A stretch of DNA of 64,000 nt from Methanospirillum stamsii (GCF_046244385.1 NZ_CP176366.1:992001-1056000); one strand, 5' to 3'. Shown: positions 17,684 to 27,863, numbered from the stretch's first letter. Program-made: numbers and translations. The notes: generated from the letters alone by a model not told the origin.

Positions 17684-20600
17684 TTATTTGGGTGTATAAT
17701 CAGAGGCCCAACCATCAAAAGTAGTAAAACCGTCACTAAGATATAGGGTCATGGTTTTATCCCAGTCGGGCATAAGATCTAATACATTAAGATCTCTTGT
17801 CTTACTGATTGTCCTCCATTCATCGTTATCCCATTTTATCATGGCGTATTTCGTTGAATTCCTTTCAGCAACCAATTGAAGGTTTGAATGGAAATTTTGA
17901 TAATCAGGCATGAAAACATCCTTACAGGATCCACTATCCACCAGTATTCCATTGATGGATAGAGATACATTCGAAAGATTGCAGGTAGTAATCCCACCAC
18001 CGAGTTCAATTCTATTATCCTGAGTATTCGGAAGATTTGAATTTAAGACCAAACGAACAGTATCATCTGCCATGATTGAATAAACTGAATTGTTCACCGT
18101 TATCAGAGAATTATCCACAGTAGCTATCCAACGAACTTCCCCACCTGATTTAAGATAACTGAACCGGTTTGAGTTAACTTCAACCTTATGCCACAAACCG
18201 GTAAGGTTCACCCACTTAGAAATTGTGTCTGATGCTCCCGTAATGTTTCTTACCTCAAGCGTGACTGAATAATTTTCAGGGACTGAATAATGTGTTATTG
18301 GATTTTGCACTGAAGAAGTGTTTCCGTCATCGAAATCCCATTGCCACCAGTTAGCTCCTCCTTCTGAAGTATCTGTAAACGCAACCCAGATTGGGACAGG
18401 CCCTGTCCAGGGATCAGCAGTAAAATCTGCCACGAGGGGGAGTTTAGAAAGGACATCTGCAAGATATTCTGCTGACTCAACCATGTCTCCGTGACCGGCT
18501 ACAGGAAACGCCCTGATTATCAATGGAATCGTCAAACCAGCATATGGTTCAGCGTCGAATGAAGCACTGAATGTAGATGTTGTGGTTGTTTCCGAGATAA
18601 AGTTCATGGGAATGGTTTCATTATTATTCACAATGAGGAAAACATTGTTGTTGTCACGCCATTTTCCTGATACGGTTCCGGTTACGGTGGTGATTCCCTG
18701 TATCTGGGGAGCAGTTGCTTCGGATGTTGGTGGATCGATTGTAACAGTAAGTGGTTCCCAATCAATTGTTACATTCCTGTATGCATATTCTGTAGCTGGA
18801 GGGTTTGATGTAAGTAAATCCCTTACTTCAAGTGTTATTGTTTCTCCTTCCCAATTCGTATTATCCCAATAACCTTTGTTATATCCTAAAGTACTGTCAT
18901 ATGGCAAACCAATTATCGTACCATCTGGAAGATATAATTTACAATTTGTATTGCCACTTGTTTGTTTTTCATATGGGCCTACGTAATGAACCTCAATGTA
19001 TGAATTCGTTGAAAGGGGAATTATTTCGTTTTCTCTCGGGAGAAAAACTTCAAAAAATTTTGATGGATCTGTTGGATAGTATAAATTTAAATTAGTCCAA
19101 TCATTCATTATGGTGTTGTCTGGAACTAGATAATTGAACCCATATGATCGTGATCCACGGTAATCCCACCACTCCAACCAATACCTACCAGTATTGGGTT
19201 GTGTACTCGTTTTATAGTATAAATTGTAGAAACCAGGAATAAGAACAAAACTTGAATTCCCCCAGGCACTATAGGAAATCGGAGAGGTGAAGGGTTGAGG
19301 ATTACTTCCAGAACGCTTATAGAGTTTCTTTACATTTGAGTCATATGAAGTGGTATAATCAAATGGCCAACTTGACGGATAATAAAATGTTTGCCATGAT
19401 GAAGGAGGGCCATTATACTTGAAATATGCCGGAACCCAGATTGAGGATGTTTTCCACATAACATTTCCAAAGTCTACCCCTGTTAACGTTCTATCGGCAC
19501 CGATTGAAAGCAAACCACTTATTCTATCCCTATCTGACCGATATGAGTATGTTGTCTTCCAGAGCTCTCCGGATGGATAATCTATTTTTACTCGAAAAAC
19601 TGCTGTTGCAACATCTGGATTAAACTGGTAATTTCCTGATGAATCGGTCATAGTTGATTCCTGAAATATCCAGTTACTACCTTGTCTCTTTTCAAGATTT
19701 ACAGTCCAACCAACTAATGGTAGCTCCCCTGGATCTTCACTACCGTTATCATTCCGATCATCCCAGAGATGACCTGATATTGAGGCCTCTCCTGTTACTG
19801 AAATTTCCCTTGAAGTCGAAAATGTTTGTCCACAACTATTCTGAAGTTGTAGCACGACGGTATAAATTCTGGGAACCGTATCTGAGTATGTATGAGGGGG
19901 AGGAGTATGATCAGATGGATCAGAGCTCTCGTATGGTTGGGTAGTATCTCCGAAAATCCATCGCCATTTTTTGATATCTTCCTGTTCTTTGGAGTAATCG
20001 GTAAAGTTAACCTCAAGTCCGGGAGGTCCGCTATTTGGCTCAGCGGTGAAATTAGGTTCGAGAACCGGGCAGTCAAAGTCCAATTGCTTCCTGATTGAGC
20101 CACTACTGTGACAGGGATCATTATTCCAGACGGTTAACGTGACATACTTGCCTGTAGGATCATACCCGATTGGGAAGGTATGAGGGGGTTGACGATCCCC
20201 GGAGGTATTACCTAATCCATCTTCAAAGTCCCATTCCCAGTCTACAATATCAAATTCACAATCCAGACTTCCACAATTCTGTTCCGGCGAATGGAACTGA
20301 ACAATATATGGTTCTGTATCCAGCGGGATATCCCAGGAAAAGTCTGCATAGGCTGGTTCACAGGGGGGGTGGACTGTTATTGTCTGAGAGGTAGTTCCTT
20401 CTGCACCACAGGTGTTATGAACTGTCAGGGTAACAGTGAATGTTTTATCACCCGGTCCCTCGTATTCATATATCTGATCTGGTGGGTTCTTACCAGAATG
20501 TGTGTTTCCGTTTCCAAAATCCCAGTCCCACCGATCAATCCATCCCCTGCTTGTGAAAGAGTGATCCTCAAAAGTGACCGTCAGTGGCGATGAACCGGAT

Positions 20601-21715
20601 TGTGGATCGGCGGAAAATGATGGGGTGACATAACAATCACTCTCACTGGTAACAGATACCTGAACCTGATCTGTGTCCCATTCACCACAACCATTATATA
20701 CAGTCAAACTGGCCCAATATATTCCCATTGAATAATGATGAGTTGGAGGGTTTTGTCCGATATAGGTTTTTCCATCACCAAAATCCCATTCCCAGCGGGT
20801 AATATTCCCAGATGGTTCAGATTTATCAGTAAATGTGACATCAAGACCTGAAACTTCAGGACCAGTAATAACGGGAGGATCCGGATCTGTATCAAAATCA
20901 GCAGTAACCGGAGGACAAAGTCCTTCTCCAACCGTTATTGGGTGAGCAACTTCATCACTTCCACATTCATTATATACTCGCAACCGAACAAGGTATGTTC
21001 CATCATTTGTGAACGGATGAGATGGATTCACCTCATTCGAAATAGGTGTCCCATCACCAAAATTCCATTCTCGAAATGTTATTGGATAGTGGGGATCATC
21101 ATATGAGGATTTATCTGTAAATGTTACCGGCAGAGGTTTTGGGCCTGTTTTGCGATCTGCATCAAATTCAGCAAAGACCCGCCCTAAACAACCTGGGCCG
21201 AAACCTCCTAATCCATAACAACTATCAATTTCAGCCCATTCAATGAGGTTTTCTCCAGTTCCATCAAAAGTTACAATTTGAACTTTTTTGGTAACCGGAT
21301 CATTAATTGGATGAAGTTCGGTATTAATCGGTAAAACATTACCAGATGACCAGGAATCCTTGATCCATGGCATCAGATTTATTGACTTGATTTTATTATT
21401 ATTTTCATCAAGGAGGTTTACATAAAAATTTGCACCTTCTTCTCCTGGTTTTAATGGATCCCCTCCCAAGTGATAGAGATACAAGGTGGTATTATCTTTA
21501 ATGCATGCTTCAAAGTCCATTACCGGAATTTTTGTCGGATTAATATTCTGTGTAACAATCACCCCTACAATTGCCATTGCACCAACAACAACTCCGATAA
21601 GTAATATCGCTGCAATTACTTCTGAAATGCCCGGTTCTTTCACGCATTCTCTCGAAGGATTTATGATTTTATTATGTTTCACAATTTTTATTTTCAATAA
21701 GCGCATTTTTACCAC
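17684..21715 (-). CDS. Giant secreted PKD-repeat protein with archaeal pilin-type N-terminus
   Basis: 1,343 residues. After a basic leader, residues 27-55 form a pilin-like signal and hydrophobic helix (KEPGISEVIAAILLIGVVVG) as in archaeal type IV pilin N-terminal domains. Five PKD-like domains follow at about 185-600, each with the WxWxFGDG-type core (for example WEWDFGDGKTYIG) and a terminal NxCG. Then come an SdrD B-like domain (SGHLWDDRNDNGSEDPGE), a Tyr/Trp-rich region of about 300 residues, and a sixth PKD domain (WWQWDFDDGNTSS). The C-terminal 155 residues are shared with the TPR-PKD protein at 13104-15227. Last gene of a four-gene operon of pilin-signal proteins. Likely a cell-surface adhesin or filament component; function inferred. 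Confidence 0.85.
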   Translation of the reverse strand: MVKMRLLKIKIVKHNKIINPSRECVKEPGISEVIAAILLIGVVVGAMAIVGVIVTQNINPTKIPVMDFEACIKDNTTLYLYHLGGDPLKPGEEGANFYVNLLDENNNKIKSINLMPWIKDSWSSGNVLPINTELHPINDPVTKKVQIVTFDGTGENLIEWAEIDSCYGLGGFGPGCLGRVFAEFDADRKTGPKPLPVTFTDKSSYDDPHYPITFREWNFGDGTPISNEVNPSHPFTNDGTYLVRLRVYNECGSDEVAHPITVGEGLCPPVTADFDTDPDPPVITGPEVSGLDVTFTDKSEPSGNITRWEWDFGDGKTYIGQNPPTHHYSMGIYWASLTVYNGCGEWDTDQVQVSVTSESDCYVTPSFSADPQSGSSPLTVTFEDHSFTSRGWIDRWDWDFGNGNTHSGKNPPDQIYEYEGPGDKTFTVTLTVHNTCGAEGTTSQTITVHPPCEPAYADFSWDIPLDTEPYIVQFHSPEQNCGSLDCEFDIVDWEWDFEDGLGNTSGDRQPPHTFPIGYDPTGKYVTLTVWNNDPCHSSGSIRKQLDFDCPVLEPNFTAEPNSGPPGLEVNFTDYSKEQEDIKKWRWIFGDTTQPYESSDPSDHTPPPHTYSDTVPRIYTVVLQLQNSCGQTFSTSREISVTGEASISGHLWDDRNDNGSEDPGELPLVGWTVNLEKRQGSNWIFQESTMTDSSGNYQFNPDVATAVFRVKIDYPSGELWKTTYSYRSDRDRISGLLSIGADRTLTGVDFGNVMWKTSSIWVPAYFKYNGPPSSWQTFYYPSSWPFDYTTSYDSNVKKLYKRSGSNPQPFTSPISYSAWGNSSFVLIPGFYNLYYKTSTQPNTGRYWLEWWDYRGSRSYGFNYLVPDNTIMNDWTNLNLYYPTDPSKFFEVFLPRENEIIPLSTNSYIEVHYVGPYEKQTSGNTNCKLYLPDGTIIGLPYDSTLGYNKGYWDNTNWEGETITLEVRDLLTSNPPATEYAYRNVTIDWEPLTVTIDPPTSEATAPQIQGITTVTGTVSGKWRDNNNVFLIVNNNETIPMNFISETTTTSTFSASFDAEPYAGLTIPLIIRAFPVAGHGDMVESAEYLADVLSKLPLVADFTADPWTGPVPIWVAFTDTSEGGANWWQWDFDDGNTSSVQNPITHYSVPENYSVTLEVRNITGASDTISKWVNLTGLWHKVEVNSNRFSYLKSGGEVRWIATVDNSLITVNNSVYSIMADDTVRLVLNSNLPNTQDNRIELGGGITTCNLSNVSLSINGILVDSGSCKDVFMPDYQNFHSNLQLVAERNSTKYAMIKWDNDEWRTISKTRDLNVLDLMPDWDKTMTLYLSDGFTTFDGWASDYTPK

Positions 21716-21728
21716 CCCTTTTAAAAAA

Positions 21729-22157
21729 TCAATAAATTTCAGAGATATTCTTGAGCAATGTTTCTCCTCTTCCTTTCACGTAGATGATTTGTACATACTG
21801 GGGATCTGTCACTTCAATATGCAGGACTTCTCCCAGTTTCCATGAACCTGTCCATTCTAGGTCTGCCTCATCCTTCACCTCTGCAGGTTCATCATTTCCG
21901 TTTACATGGAACTCGATGGTATCAGAAGAGAGGATATCACCTCCCTGGTGGACAATAAATAGCGTGGTTGAGGATTTCCATGCCTGAACCTCAACTCTTG
22001 GAATTTTTCCCGGGGTTCCATCGAATAGCAGAACTGAACTGACAATACCCAGCCCGATAACTACTAAAGAAAGAAGGATTATTACGCCAATGACTTCAGA
22101 TACTGCAGATTCTTTCTTTATACTGGCCCTTAGCTTCAGGCTTTGATGTATTGTCAT
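21729..22157 (-). CDS. Small archaeal pilin-like protein
   Basis: 142 residues with a short basic leader, then ESAVSEVIGVIILLSLVVIG, the class III-like signal and hydrophobic helix of archaeal pilins. The C-terminal domain of about 100 residues is a compact beta-rich head (VEVQAWKSSTTLFIVHQGGD...YVQIIYVKGRGETLLKN), as in the archaeal pilin N-terminal family. It lies 13 bases upstream of the giant PKD gene and 63 bases downstream of the 1,146-residue gene, all on one strand. It could be the major structural pilin on which the giant proteins assemble; that is inference. Confidence 0.82.
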   Translation of the reverse strand: MTIHQSLKLRASIKKESAVSEVIGVIILLSLVVIGLGIVSSVLLFDGTPGKIPRVEVQAWKSSTTLFIVHQGGDILSSDTIEFHVNGNDEPAEVKDEADLEWTGSWKLGEVLHIEVTDPQYVQIIYVKGRGETLLKNISEIY

Positions 22158-22220
22158 TATTTTTACCTACTGATTTTATGGCTTCACCTAGCATTTCATG
22201 ACCAAGAATACCCTGTTGAT

Positions 22221-25200
22221 TTACCAAGGAGGGCCATCCTCATACATGGTTTGAATTTCCGGGCCGAGGAGAACATTTTCAATAGTATTTACCCCTCCAA
22301 CATCACCCCGGAGACGTCTTTGATTGGCAGTACCACTATAATAAATTCCACTCGGACCTCCAACCTGGTATAAATTGGGAGACGGAGCAATGCCACTTGT
22401 ATCATAAGTACGAGATGCTGCTTCAACCCCGTTTACATACAAGCGTCCAATTCCATCTGTCTGATCATATGCAGCCACCAGGAGGTATGATACTCCTTGA
22501 ACCGGACCGAAAGATTCAGGGGCATGTTGCCACCCATTTGCCTCGTTAACAGTCTTGAAAAACATTTCAAACTGTGTGTTTTGCTGGCTATGTAGTAGAT
22601 GGTATCGCCTTGAATTATCACTATTTCCATCCACAACCAGAGTCGCCCATCGTTCGTCAGGTGCCGAAGGGGTGGGAGGCTGTGTAAACCGAAGCCACCC
22701 GTATACAGTAAAACCGGGGCCCCGGTTTACCTGAATCGACTCTGATGCAGTATCACTCCCACAATCACCAGAAACTGTCATTGTTGCGGAATATGTTCCA
22801 GGGATTTCATAATCATGTGTAATTGGAGATCCTTCCCCAGTAGTACCGTCACCAAAAACCCACTCGATCAATTCATAATACCCTGTAGAAGTATCGGTAA
22901 ACCAGACGGTTAATGGAGCATTCCCATTCGAAGGTAGGGCAGTAAATGAAGCAGCCATCGGAGGACAATTATACGTAAGATCGAAATTATTGTTGGATGA
23001 TGAACATTTTCCCAGACCTGGTGTTATTTGAACATCTGAATAACTTACTGGAGATATTGAATATTCTAAACACCCGGCACCGGGACAATTTAATACAGAT
23101 ACGGTGAATTTTTCACTTCTCTGAGCAGTGATATCAATAAGATAGGTTCCATCTGAAAATGGTGTGATGGTATAATGACTTCCCTTATCACCAATTGCAA
23201 CTATGGTTAGATCTTGGGGTGATAATGGTCCAGAAGTCAGGGTAACTATACCTGATATATACCAGCACCCGGTCTTGATCCGTTGAGAGTATGAATCTGA
23301 CCCGCATGGGCCTGAAACGGTAAGAGTGACAAGGTATGTCCCTGAACTACCATAAGTATAGACAGGATTTTGCTCAGGAGATGTTGAACCATCACCAAAG
23401 TCCCAGAGCCAGTTTGTGACACTACCTGTGGATGTATCAGTAAATGAAACAGTTCGTCTCCGTTCACTCGCACTTGCAATAAATGAAGCAATTGGTTGGG
23501 GGCAGTCTTCTTTGAATGTTGCATGGATTGTCTGATCTTCATATACGGGGGGGAATGTATATTCTGATACTGCACCCACCGAAATGCCTTTCACAATGAC
23601 ATCTGATATACTATACCCGGTGTTTGGAGTTATGGTAAAAGATGGTGAAGTGCCACAGTTGGTGGGAATAGATCCAGCCGGTGAGATGGAACCATGATCT
23701 CCAGCGGTTGCAGTAATGGTATACGTGATGGGCGTGAAAGTTGCATGAATCGTGTGAACTGACTGGACAGATGGAAAAGTGTACGGATAAGGACTATCGA
23801 ATGGTCCTGAAATGGGAACCCCTTCAATTGTTACTGATTCAATCCTGTAGCAGGGATCAGCAGTAATGGTGAACGATTGATCAGAACCACAGGAAACTTC
23901 TACCGATCCTTCAGGGGAGATCGAACCATGATCTCCAGCAGTTGCGGTTATCGTTTTTGTGCATGGAGCCGAGATAGTAAACACATTATCACTATCGTCC
24001 TCAATGATCGTTGTTCCGGAACTATCTTTAGCAATAACCCTGATAAGTGCTAATTCACTCGGTGTTTCCGGAATAGTCCAGGAATAGCTCACAGAAGATC
24101 CTGATACAGCATCATCTATGAGAATCCAGTTCACTCCACTATCAATTGAGTATTCAATCCTGTATGATGCAGTATCTACATTCTCTGCACTCCAGGTGAT
24201 CTGATGTTCAGTTTCAACGACCCAGTCTTCTCCTCCATTCGGAGAGATTACACTCAAAGTTGGTAGGAGAATATCCATTCCCTGGAAATCAACCTCATCA
24301 GGATGACAATGAGTGGAGGATGAAGGATCAATTACTATCCCATAATGCCATTTACTGGCCGGGTTTGTTGTCTGCCATGTTCCGGTATCAGGGCAATGAA
24401 TATCATACTGTTCGATATTTCCTGTTGAAGGGAGAAGAATGGTGTAACGCCCATCACCAGTGGTATCAGCATAGCCAATAATAGTTACGTGTTCACCTTG
24501 GTAGTATGCATTCACCCGAATTCCACCAACCGGGTTACCTGTTGCCTGATTGAGTACCTGGCCTGATATTCTGTAACAATCCGGATTAAATATTGTAAAA
24601 ACACTATCACTGGTATCATCAGCTAAGGTGTTTCCTGAACTATCCTTGGCAGTAACACGAACCAGAGCTTGATCAGTCGGGGTGTTTGGAACAGTCCATT
24701 CAAAGATCCTTAATATTCCTGATACTGAAGAACTGATACTATCCCAATTATTCCCGTTGTCAATTGAATACTCTACTGTGAAATGATCAGGAGATGCGTG
24801 TTCTACAGTCCATGATATGGTCTGTATGGATCCTACAGCAAATCTTTCACCGCCATTTGGAGAGGTAACAGTAAGCCCCGGAGTGCCAGTGAAGGTTCCT
24901 TCAAAATCGTTATTCCTAGAATCACAAGTTGAAGAATCTATTATTACATTAAAAATTTTACTTACCGGATCAGTTGTGATCCATGTGCCAGTATCTGGGC
25001 AACGAATCTCATATTGGTCAAAATTTCCAGGTTCTGGAAAGGTAAAAGAGTAAGTTCCATAACTGTCACTTATTTTTGTTTCTTTTAAAGAACCTTCATA
25101 ATAAGCATATACTACAATACCAGGTGCAGGATTCCCTGTTCCACTCTCTGTGATAGTGCCGGAGATGGAAACAGAGGTACATGGAGTACTAGGATCAGGA

Positions 25201-25661
25201 CCGGGACCAGGTCTTGATGCATATTCAGAAAGATTCTTTCTATACATCAGTGTTTCTGAATCAGACCCAGGATCCTGATAGATCACATCAACGGTAGTGA
25301 TAAAATTACCAGGATCCTTATCATAAAACCAGAGGACATTCCCGGTTGAAATATCTTTTTCAAAACCGGTTGAAATATTAATTTCTCCTGATGGAATTGC
25401 AACATATGTTCCGTCTTTTCGATGAACCTTAATTGTATATTCTCCTGTTGGGAGAGGATCACCTCCGAGAGAACTGATATGAATTGTATTGATCCCCTCG
25501 GTATACGAATACGTATCATTGTATATTTCAATACGGGGGTCAGGCAGGACATCACCTGGGTATTGTGAAACAAGAATTGAGAGAATTATCGCTGCTAATA
25601 ATCCTAGAACAACCACAAGGAGTAACGCACCGACTATTTCAGAAATACCTTCTTCTTTCAT
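22221..25661 (-). CDS. Giant secreted multidomain protein with pilin-type N-terminus
   Basis: 1,146 residues. N-terminal pilin-like signal MKEEGISEIVGALLLVVVLG. After a pilin-head region come two copies of a module of roughly 190 residues: a carboxypeptidase-regulatory-like domain (SGTITESGTGNPAPGIVVYA; SGQVLNQATGNPVGGIRVNA) plus an SPNGGE Ig-like domain ending KDSSG...FTI. Two TITATAGDHGSISP repeats (InlB B-repeat-like) follow, then a PKD domain (NWLWDFGDGSTSPEQNP), a beta-sandwich, a second PKD (WVFGDGTTGEG), and a C-terminal LamG/concanavalin-like domain (YGWLRF...GRLYVNGVEAASR). Probably a surface carbohydrate- or cell-binding adhesin. It begins 6 bases after the stop of the upstream pilin-like gene. 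Confidence 0.85.
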   Translation of the reverse strand: MKEEGISEIVGALLLVVVLGLLAAIILSILVSQYPGDVLPDPRIEIYNDTYSYTEGINTIHISSLGGDPLPTGEYTIKVHRKDGTYVAIPSGEINISTGFEKDISTGNVLWFYDKDPGNFITTVDVIYQDPGSDSETLMYRKNLSEYASRPGPGPDPSTPCTSVSISGTITESGTGNPAPGIVVYAYYEGSLKETKISDSYGTYSFTFPEPGNFDQYEIRCPDTGTWITTDPVSKIFNVIIDSSTCDSRNNDFEGTFTGTPGLTVTSPNGGERFAVGSIQTISWTVEHASPDHFTVEYSIDNGNNWDSISSSVSGILRIFEWTVPNTPTDQALVRVTAKDSSGNTLADDTSDSVFTIFNPDCYRISGQVLNQATGNPVGGIRVNAYYQGEHVTIIGYADTTGDGRYTILLPSTGNIEQYDIHCPDTGTWQTTNPASKWHYGIVIDPSSSTHCHPDEVDFQGMDILLPTLSVISPNGGEDWVVETEHQITWSAENVDTASYRIEYSIDSGVNWILIDDAVSGSSVSYSWTIPETPSELALIRVIAKDSSGTTIIEDDSDNVFTISAPCTKTITATAGDHGSISPEGSVEVSCGSDQSFTITADPCYRIESVTIEGVPISGPFDSPYPYTFPSVQSVHTIHATFTPITYTITATAGDHGSISPAGSIPTNCGTSPSFTITPNTGYSISDVIVKGISVGAVSEYTFPPVYEDQTIHATFKEDCPQPIASFIASASERRRTVSFTDTSTGSVTNWLWDFGDGSTSPEQNPVYTYGSSGTYLVTLTVSGPCGSDSYSQRIKTGCWYISGIVTLTSGPLSPQDLTIVAIGDKGSHYTITPFSDGTYLIDITAQRSEKFTVSVLNCPGAGCLEYSISPVSYSDVQITPGLGKCSSSNNNFDLTYNCPPMAASFTALPSNGNAPLTVWFTDTSTGYYELIEWVFGDGTTGEGSPITHDYEIPGTYSATMTVSGDCGSDTASESIQVNRGPGFTVYGWLRFTQPPTPSAPDERWATLVVDGNSDNSRRYHLLHSQQNTQFEMFFKTVNEANGWQHAPESFGPVQGVSYLLVAAYDQTDGIGRLYVNGVEAASRTYDTSGIAPSPNLYQVGGPSGIYYSGTANQRRLRGDVGGVNTIENVLLGPEIQTMYEDGPPW

Positions 25662-25667
25662 ATTACA

Positions 25668-27311
25668 TCATGATCCCTGCCATCCGACTGGCTGAAGGAG
25701 AATTTCCACATCTACTTCAGTGTATTCAAGAGAGACATCTGTTCCTGGAGTTTCAACAATTATTCCGGTTTCTCTTGATGTTGGAGTTATAATGGTTCTC
25801 CATGCAGGATTAAAACCAGAAGTCATATTTGCAGCATAAACCGTTGAATTGAAAACATTTGCCCACATTTGAACCTGTTCAGGGTTATCTTTCGGATAGT
25901 TAATGGTGATCGACACCTTACGGGCATTATTGGGTGATGGAGCGAGATAATTGTCATTTTGAATAATATTTTTTCTGATACCAGTCACTTGGGATACTAC
26001 CTGAACCGGCGTCGTTCCGGCCACATTTCCATTTACTCCTTTGATTAACAAACGTGTTATTTTTACGAGTGGATTGCCATTTTCTGTCCCTAATGTGAGC
26101 AATGGAAGAACCTTGGCAACACTACCTCCGGTATCCTGTTGTGAGAGGAAAACACCTCCCATCTGATAGGTGTATTCCTGGTTGACCCAATAGTAATTCC
26201 TGCCTGTATAAGAGAAATTTCCCATTGGTTGATTAAGAGTTGAGTGGGTAGAAAGATCATACGTTGACTTTATGGCCTCATTAAATGAAGAGATATCAAA
26301 ATTAATGGCGGAACTCATGTTAACATCAAAATTCTGGGTGTTATTCAATGTTCCAACGTAAACATTTCCATCATCATCTTTTACTTCCAATGGCCCGGAT
26401 GCATCAAGCCCATATGCTGGATCCTGCAGATTTATCCAAACATCAGAACTGGGTTTAATGGAATATGACCCAACAGTAAAACTTTGAAAAACTGGGAAAT
26501 TTGATCCTGTAGACATATTCCTTTTTTCCAGATTCATCATAAGATCATACCGGTAATCAGCCTCCATATAACCAGCCCATTTATCTGTTTCAAAAAATGT
26601 GGCATTATTGCCACTATTTGGGATATAAAAAGAAGGTACTCGCACTAATTCAAATGATGCGGTCCAGTTCCTAATGGTATCTGATGTATTCGGATAAATA
26701 TCTACCAAGGGAAACTCAAGCTCTACTATGTCAGTAAAATCATTAGGATCACTTGGGATGTAATCTGGAGCTGTTGGATCTGTTTCATCAGAAATTGGTA
26801 TTAATATCATATTTTTTGTATGAGCAGGATACAATGCCTGATAATACTGAATTTGACGGTAGATATCCGGGTTTACGATAATTTGTGAGGATCCATATAA
26901 ATCCATTGCCTCACGATCATCTTCAGAAATTTCCTTGAAAAGACCATTGATTGTAATATTTATAGTACCTGTATCATCTGAATTATCAATCTTCATTTGA
27001 CCAGCTGAACCAACTGGATTAGCCAATGGTAAAAAGACAAATTGCCCCTGTGTTTTCTGGCCCAACGTTCCCATCTCAATATTCTGGCTTACACTTACAT
27101 TTGTTTCCTGGTTAATCCATAAGGAATCCAAAGCGATCTTGAAATCTACAAATTTGTCCTTGATGTAGGTCATATGCTCAATTTCCGCTTCCCTCCCCTG
27201 TGCCGGAACAACATATGTAACATATAACGATGCAATGACGACTAATATCGCGATAATTAAGATAAACCCGATAACCTCGGAGAGAGCGTCATCACTAACC
27301 CTGCCAGACAT
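25668..27311 (-). CDS. Large pilin-signal secreted protein, first gene of adhesin operon
   Basis: 547 residues. The N-terminus MSGRVSDDALSEVIGFILII carries the same SE[VI][IV]G pilin-type signature as the other three operon members, followed by a helix to about residue 35 and then EIEHMTYIKDKFVDFKIALDSLW, a pattern I associate with a family of archaeal pilin-like secreted proteins. The remaining 480 residues are beta-rich, Asn/Thr-rich and without a domain I can name. A TATA-like element about 35 bases upstream of the ATG suggests a nearly leaderless transcript driving all four genes. Confidence 0.8.
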   Translation of the reverse strand: MSGRVSDDALSEVIGFILIIAILVVIASLYVTYVVPAQGREAEIEHMTYIKDKFVDFKIALDSLWINQETNVSVSQNIEMGTLGQKTQGQFVFLPLANPVGSAGQMKIDNSDDTGTINITINGLFKEISEDDREAMDLYGSSQIIVNPDIYRQIQYYQALYPAHTKNMILIPISDETDPTAPDYIPSDPNDFTDIVELEFPLVDIYPNTSDTIRNWTASFELVRVPSFYIPNSGNNATFFETDKWAGYMEADYRYDLMMNLEKRNMSTGSNFPVFQSFTVGSYSIKPSSDVWINLQDPAYGLDASGPLEVKDDDGNVYVGTLNNTQNFDVNMSSAINFDISSFNEAIKSTYDLSTHSTLNQPMGNFSYTGRNYYWVNQEYTYQMGGVFLSQQDTGGSVAKVLPLLTLGTENGNPLVKITRLLIKGVNGNVAGTTPVQVVSQVTGIRKNIIQNDNYLAPSPNNARKVSITINYPKDNPEQVQMWANVFNSTVYAANMTSGFNPAWRTIITPTSRETGIIVETPGTDVSLEYTEVDVEILLQPVGWQGS

Positions 27312-27337
27312 TAATACTGGAGGAGTTATCTACCGGG

Positions 27338-27352
27338 CACTTAATATACATA
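27338..27352 (-). promoter_or_regulatory. TATA-like promoter of the pilin-signal operon
   Basis: On the minus strand the sequence ATGTATATTAA (27341-27351 on the plus strand as TTAATATACAT) is centred about 35 bases upstream of the ATG at 27311. That spacing predicts transcription start within about 10 bases of the start codon. No GGAGG-type site lies between, which fits a leaderless mRNA. Confidence 0.45.
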
Positions 27353-27611
27353 TCATTCGATGAACCCACCCGGAATTGAAACTCTGGGATACCAATCCCG
27401 AAACCCGGCAACATACCCGGATTTTCGGACCGGGACCAGAGTAAAAACCGATGAAGCACTGGAAACAAAACAAAATACTGCAAATACATTCTTTTTTATA
27501 ACCCAGGACATACCGGAAAAAAACGGCCGGAATTCCGGAATCTTCATTCAAAAAGAGAATTTGCCATTAAAAGCCAAAAATCGCCATTATATTCCGTTTT
27601 CCGGCCACTCT

Positions 27612-27705
27612 CACAGAAGCCCGGAGAGGGAGGATCTCCTCCTCACCCATAGTATATATACCCCCGGATACCAGGTCCGGTACCGTCAATCCAGAGTGTC
27701 GGTTT
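27612..27705. repeat. Intergenic repeat element, copy A
   Basis: Two conserved blocks, CACAGAAGC[C/A]CGGAGAGG followed by GAGGATCTC, and ACCGTCAATCYA followed by GTTTs-type sequence ending TCGGTTT, are separated by 70 bases start to start here and by 71 in the copy at 30151-30245. The interior is poorly conserved. It lies in a 550-base non-coding gap (27312-27863) in which I find nothing else convincing. Confidence 0.5.
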
Positions 27706-27863
27706 CATCATCCGGATGGGGAAACCAGGGGCAATTTGAGGAAATTATAACCGGGTTTGAGTGTTGGATTGGAAAACGGGAGAATTAGCCTTAAATCCGG
27801 AAAATAAACGAGATTTATATTGGGGATCCGGGGTCAGGGATAGTAAGAGAGTAAATTAAGGGA

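Noticed and set aside
27360..27788. 142-codon plus-strand frame upstream of the pilin-signal operon
   Set aside because: Composition is not protein-like, it covers the operon promoter and the repeat element, and nothing in it resembles a family.
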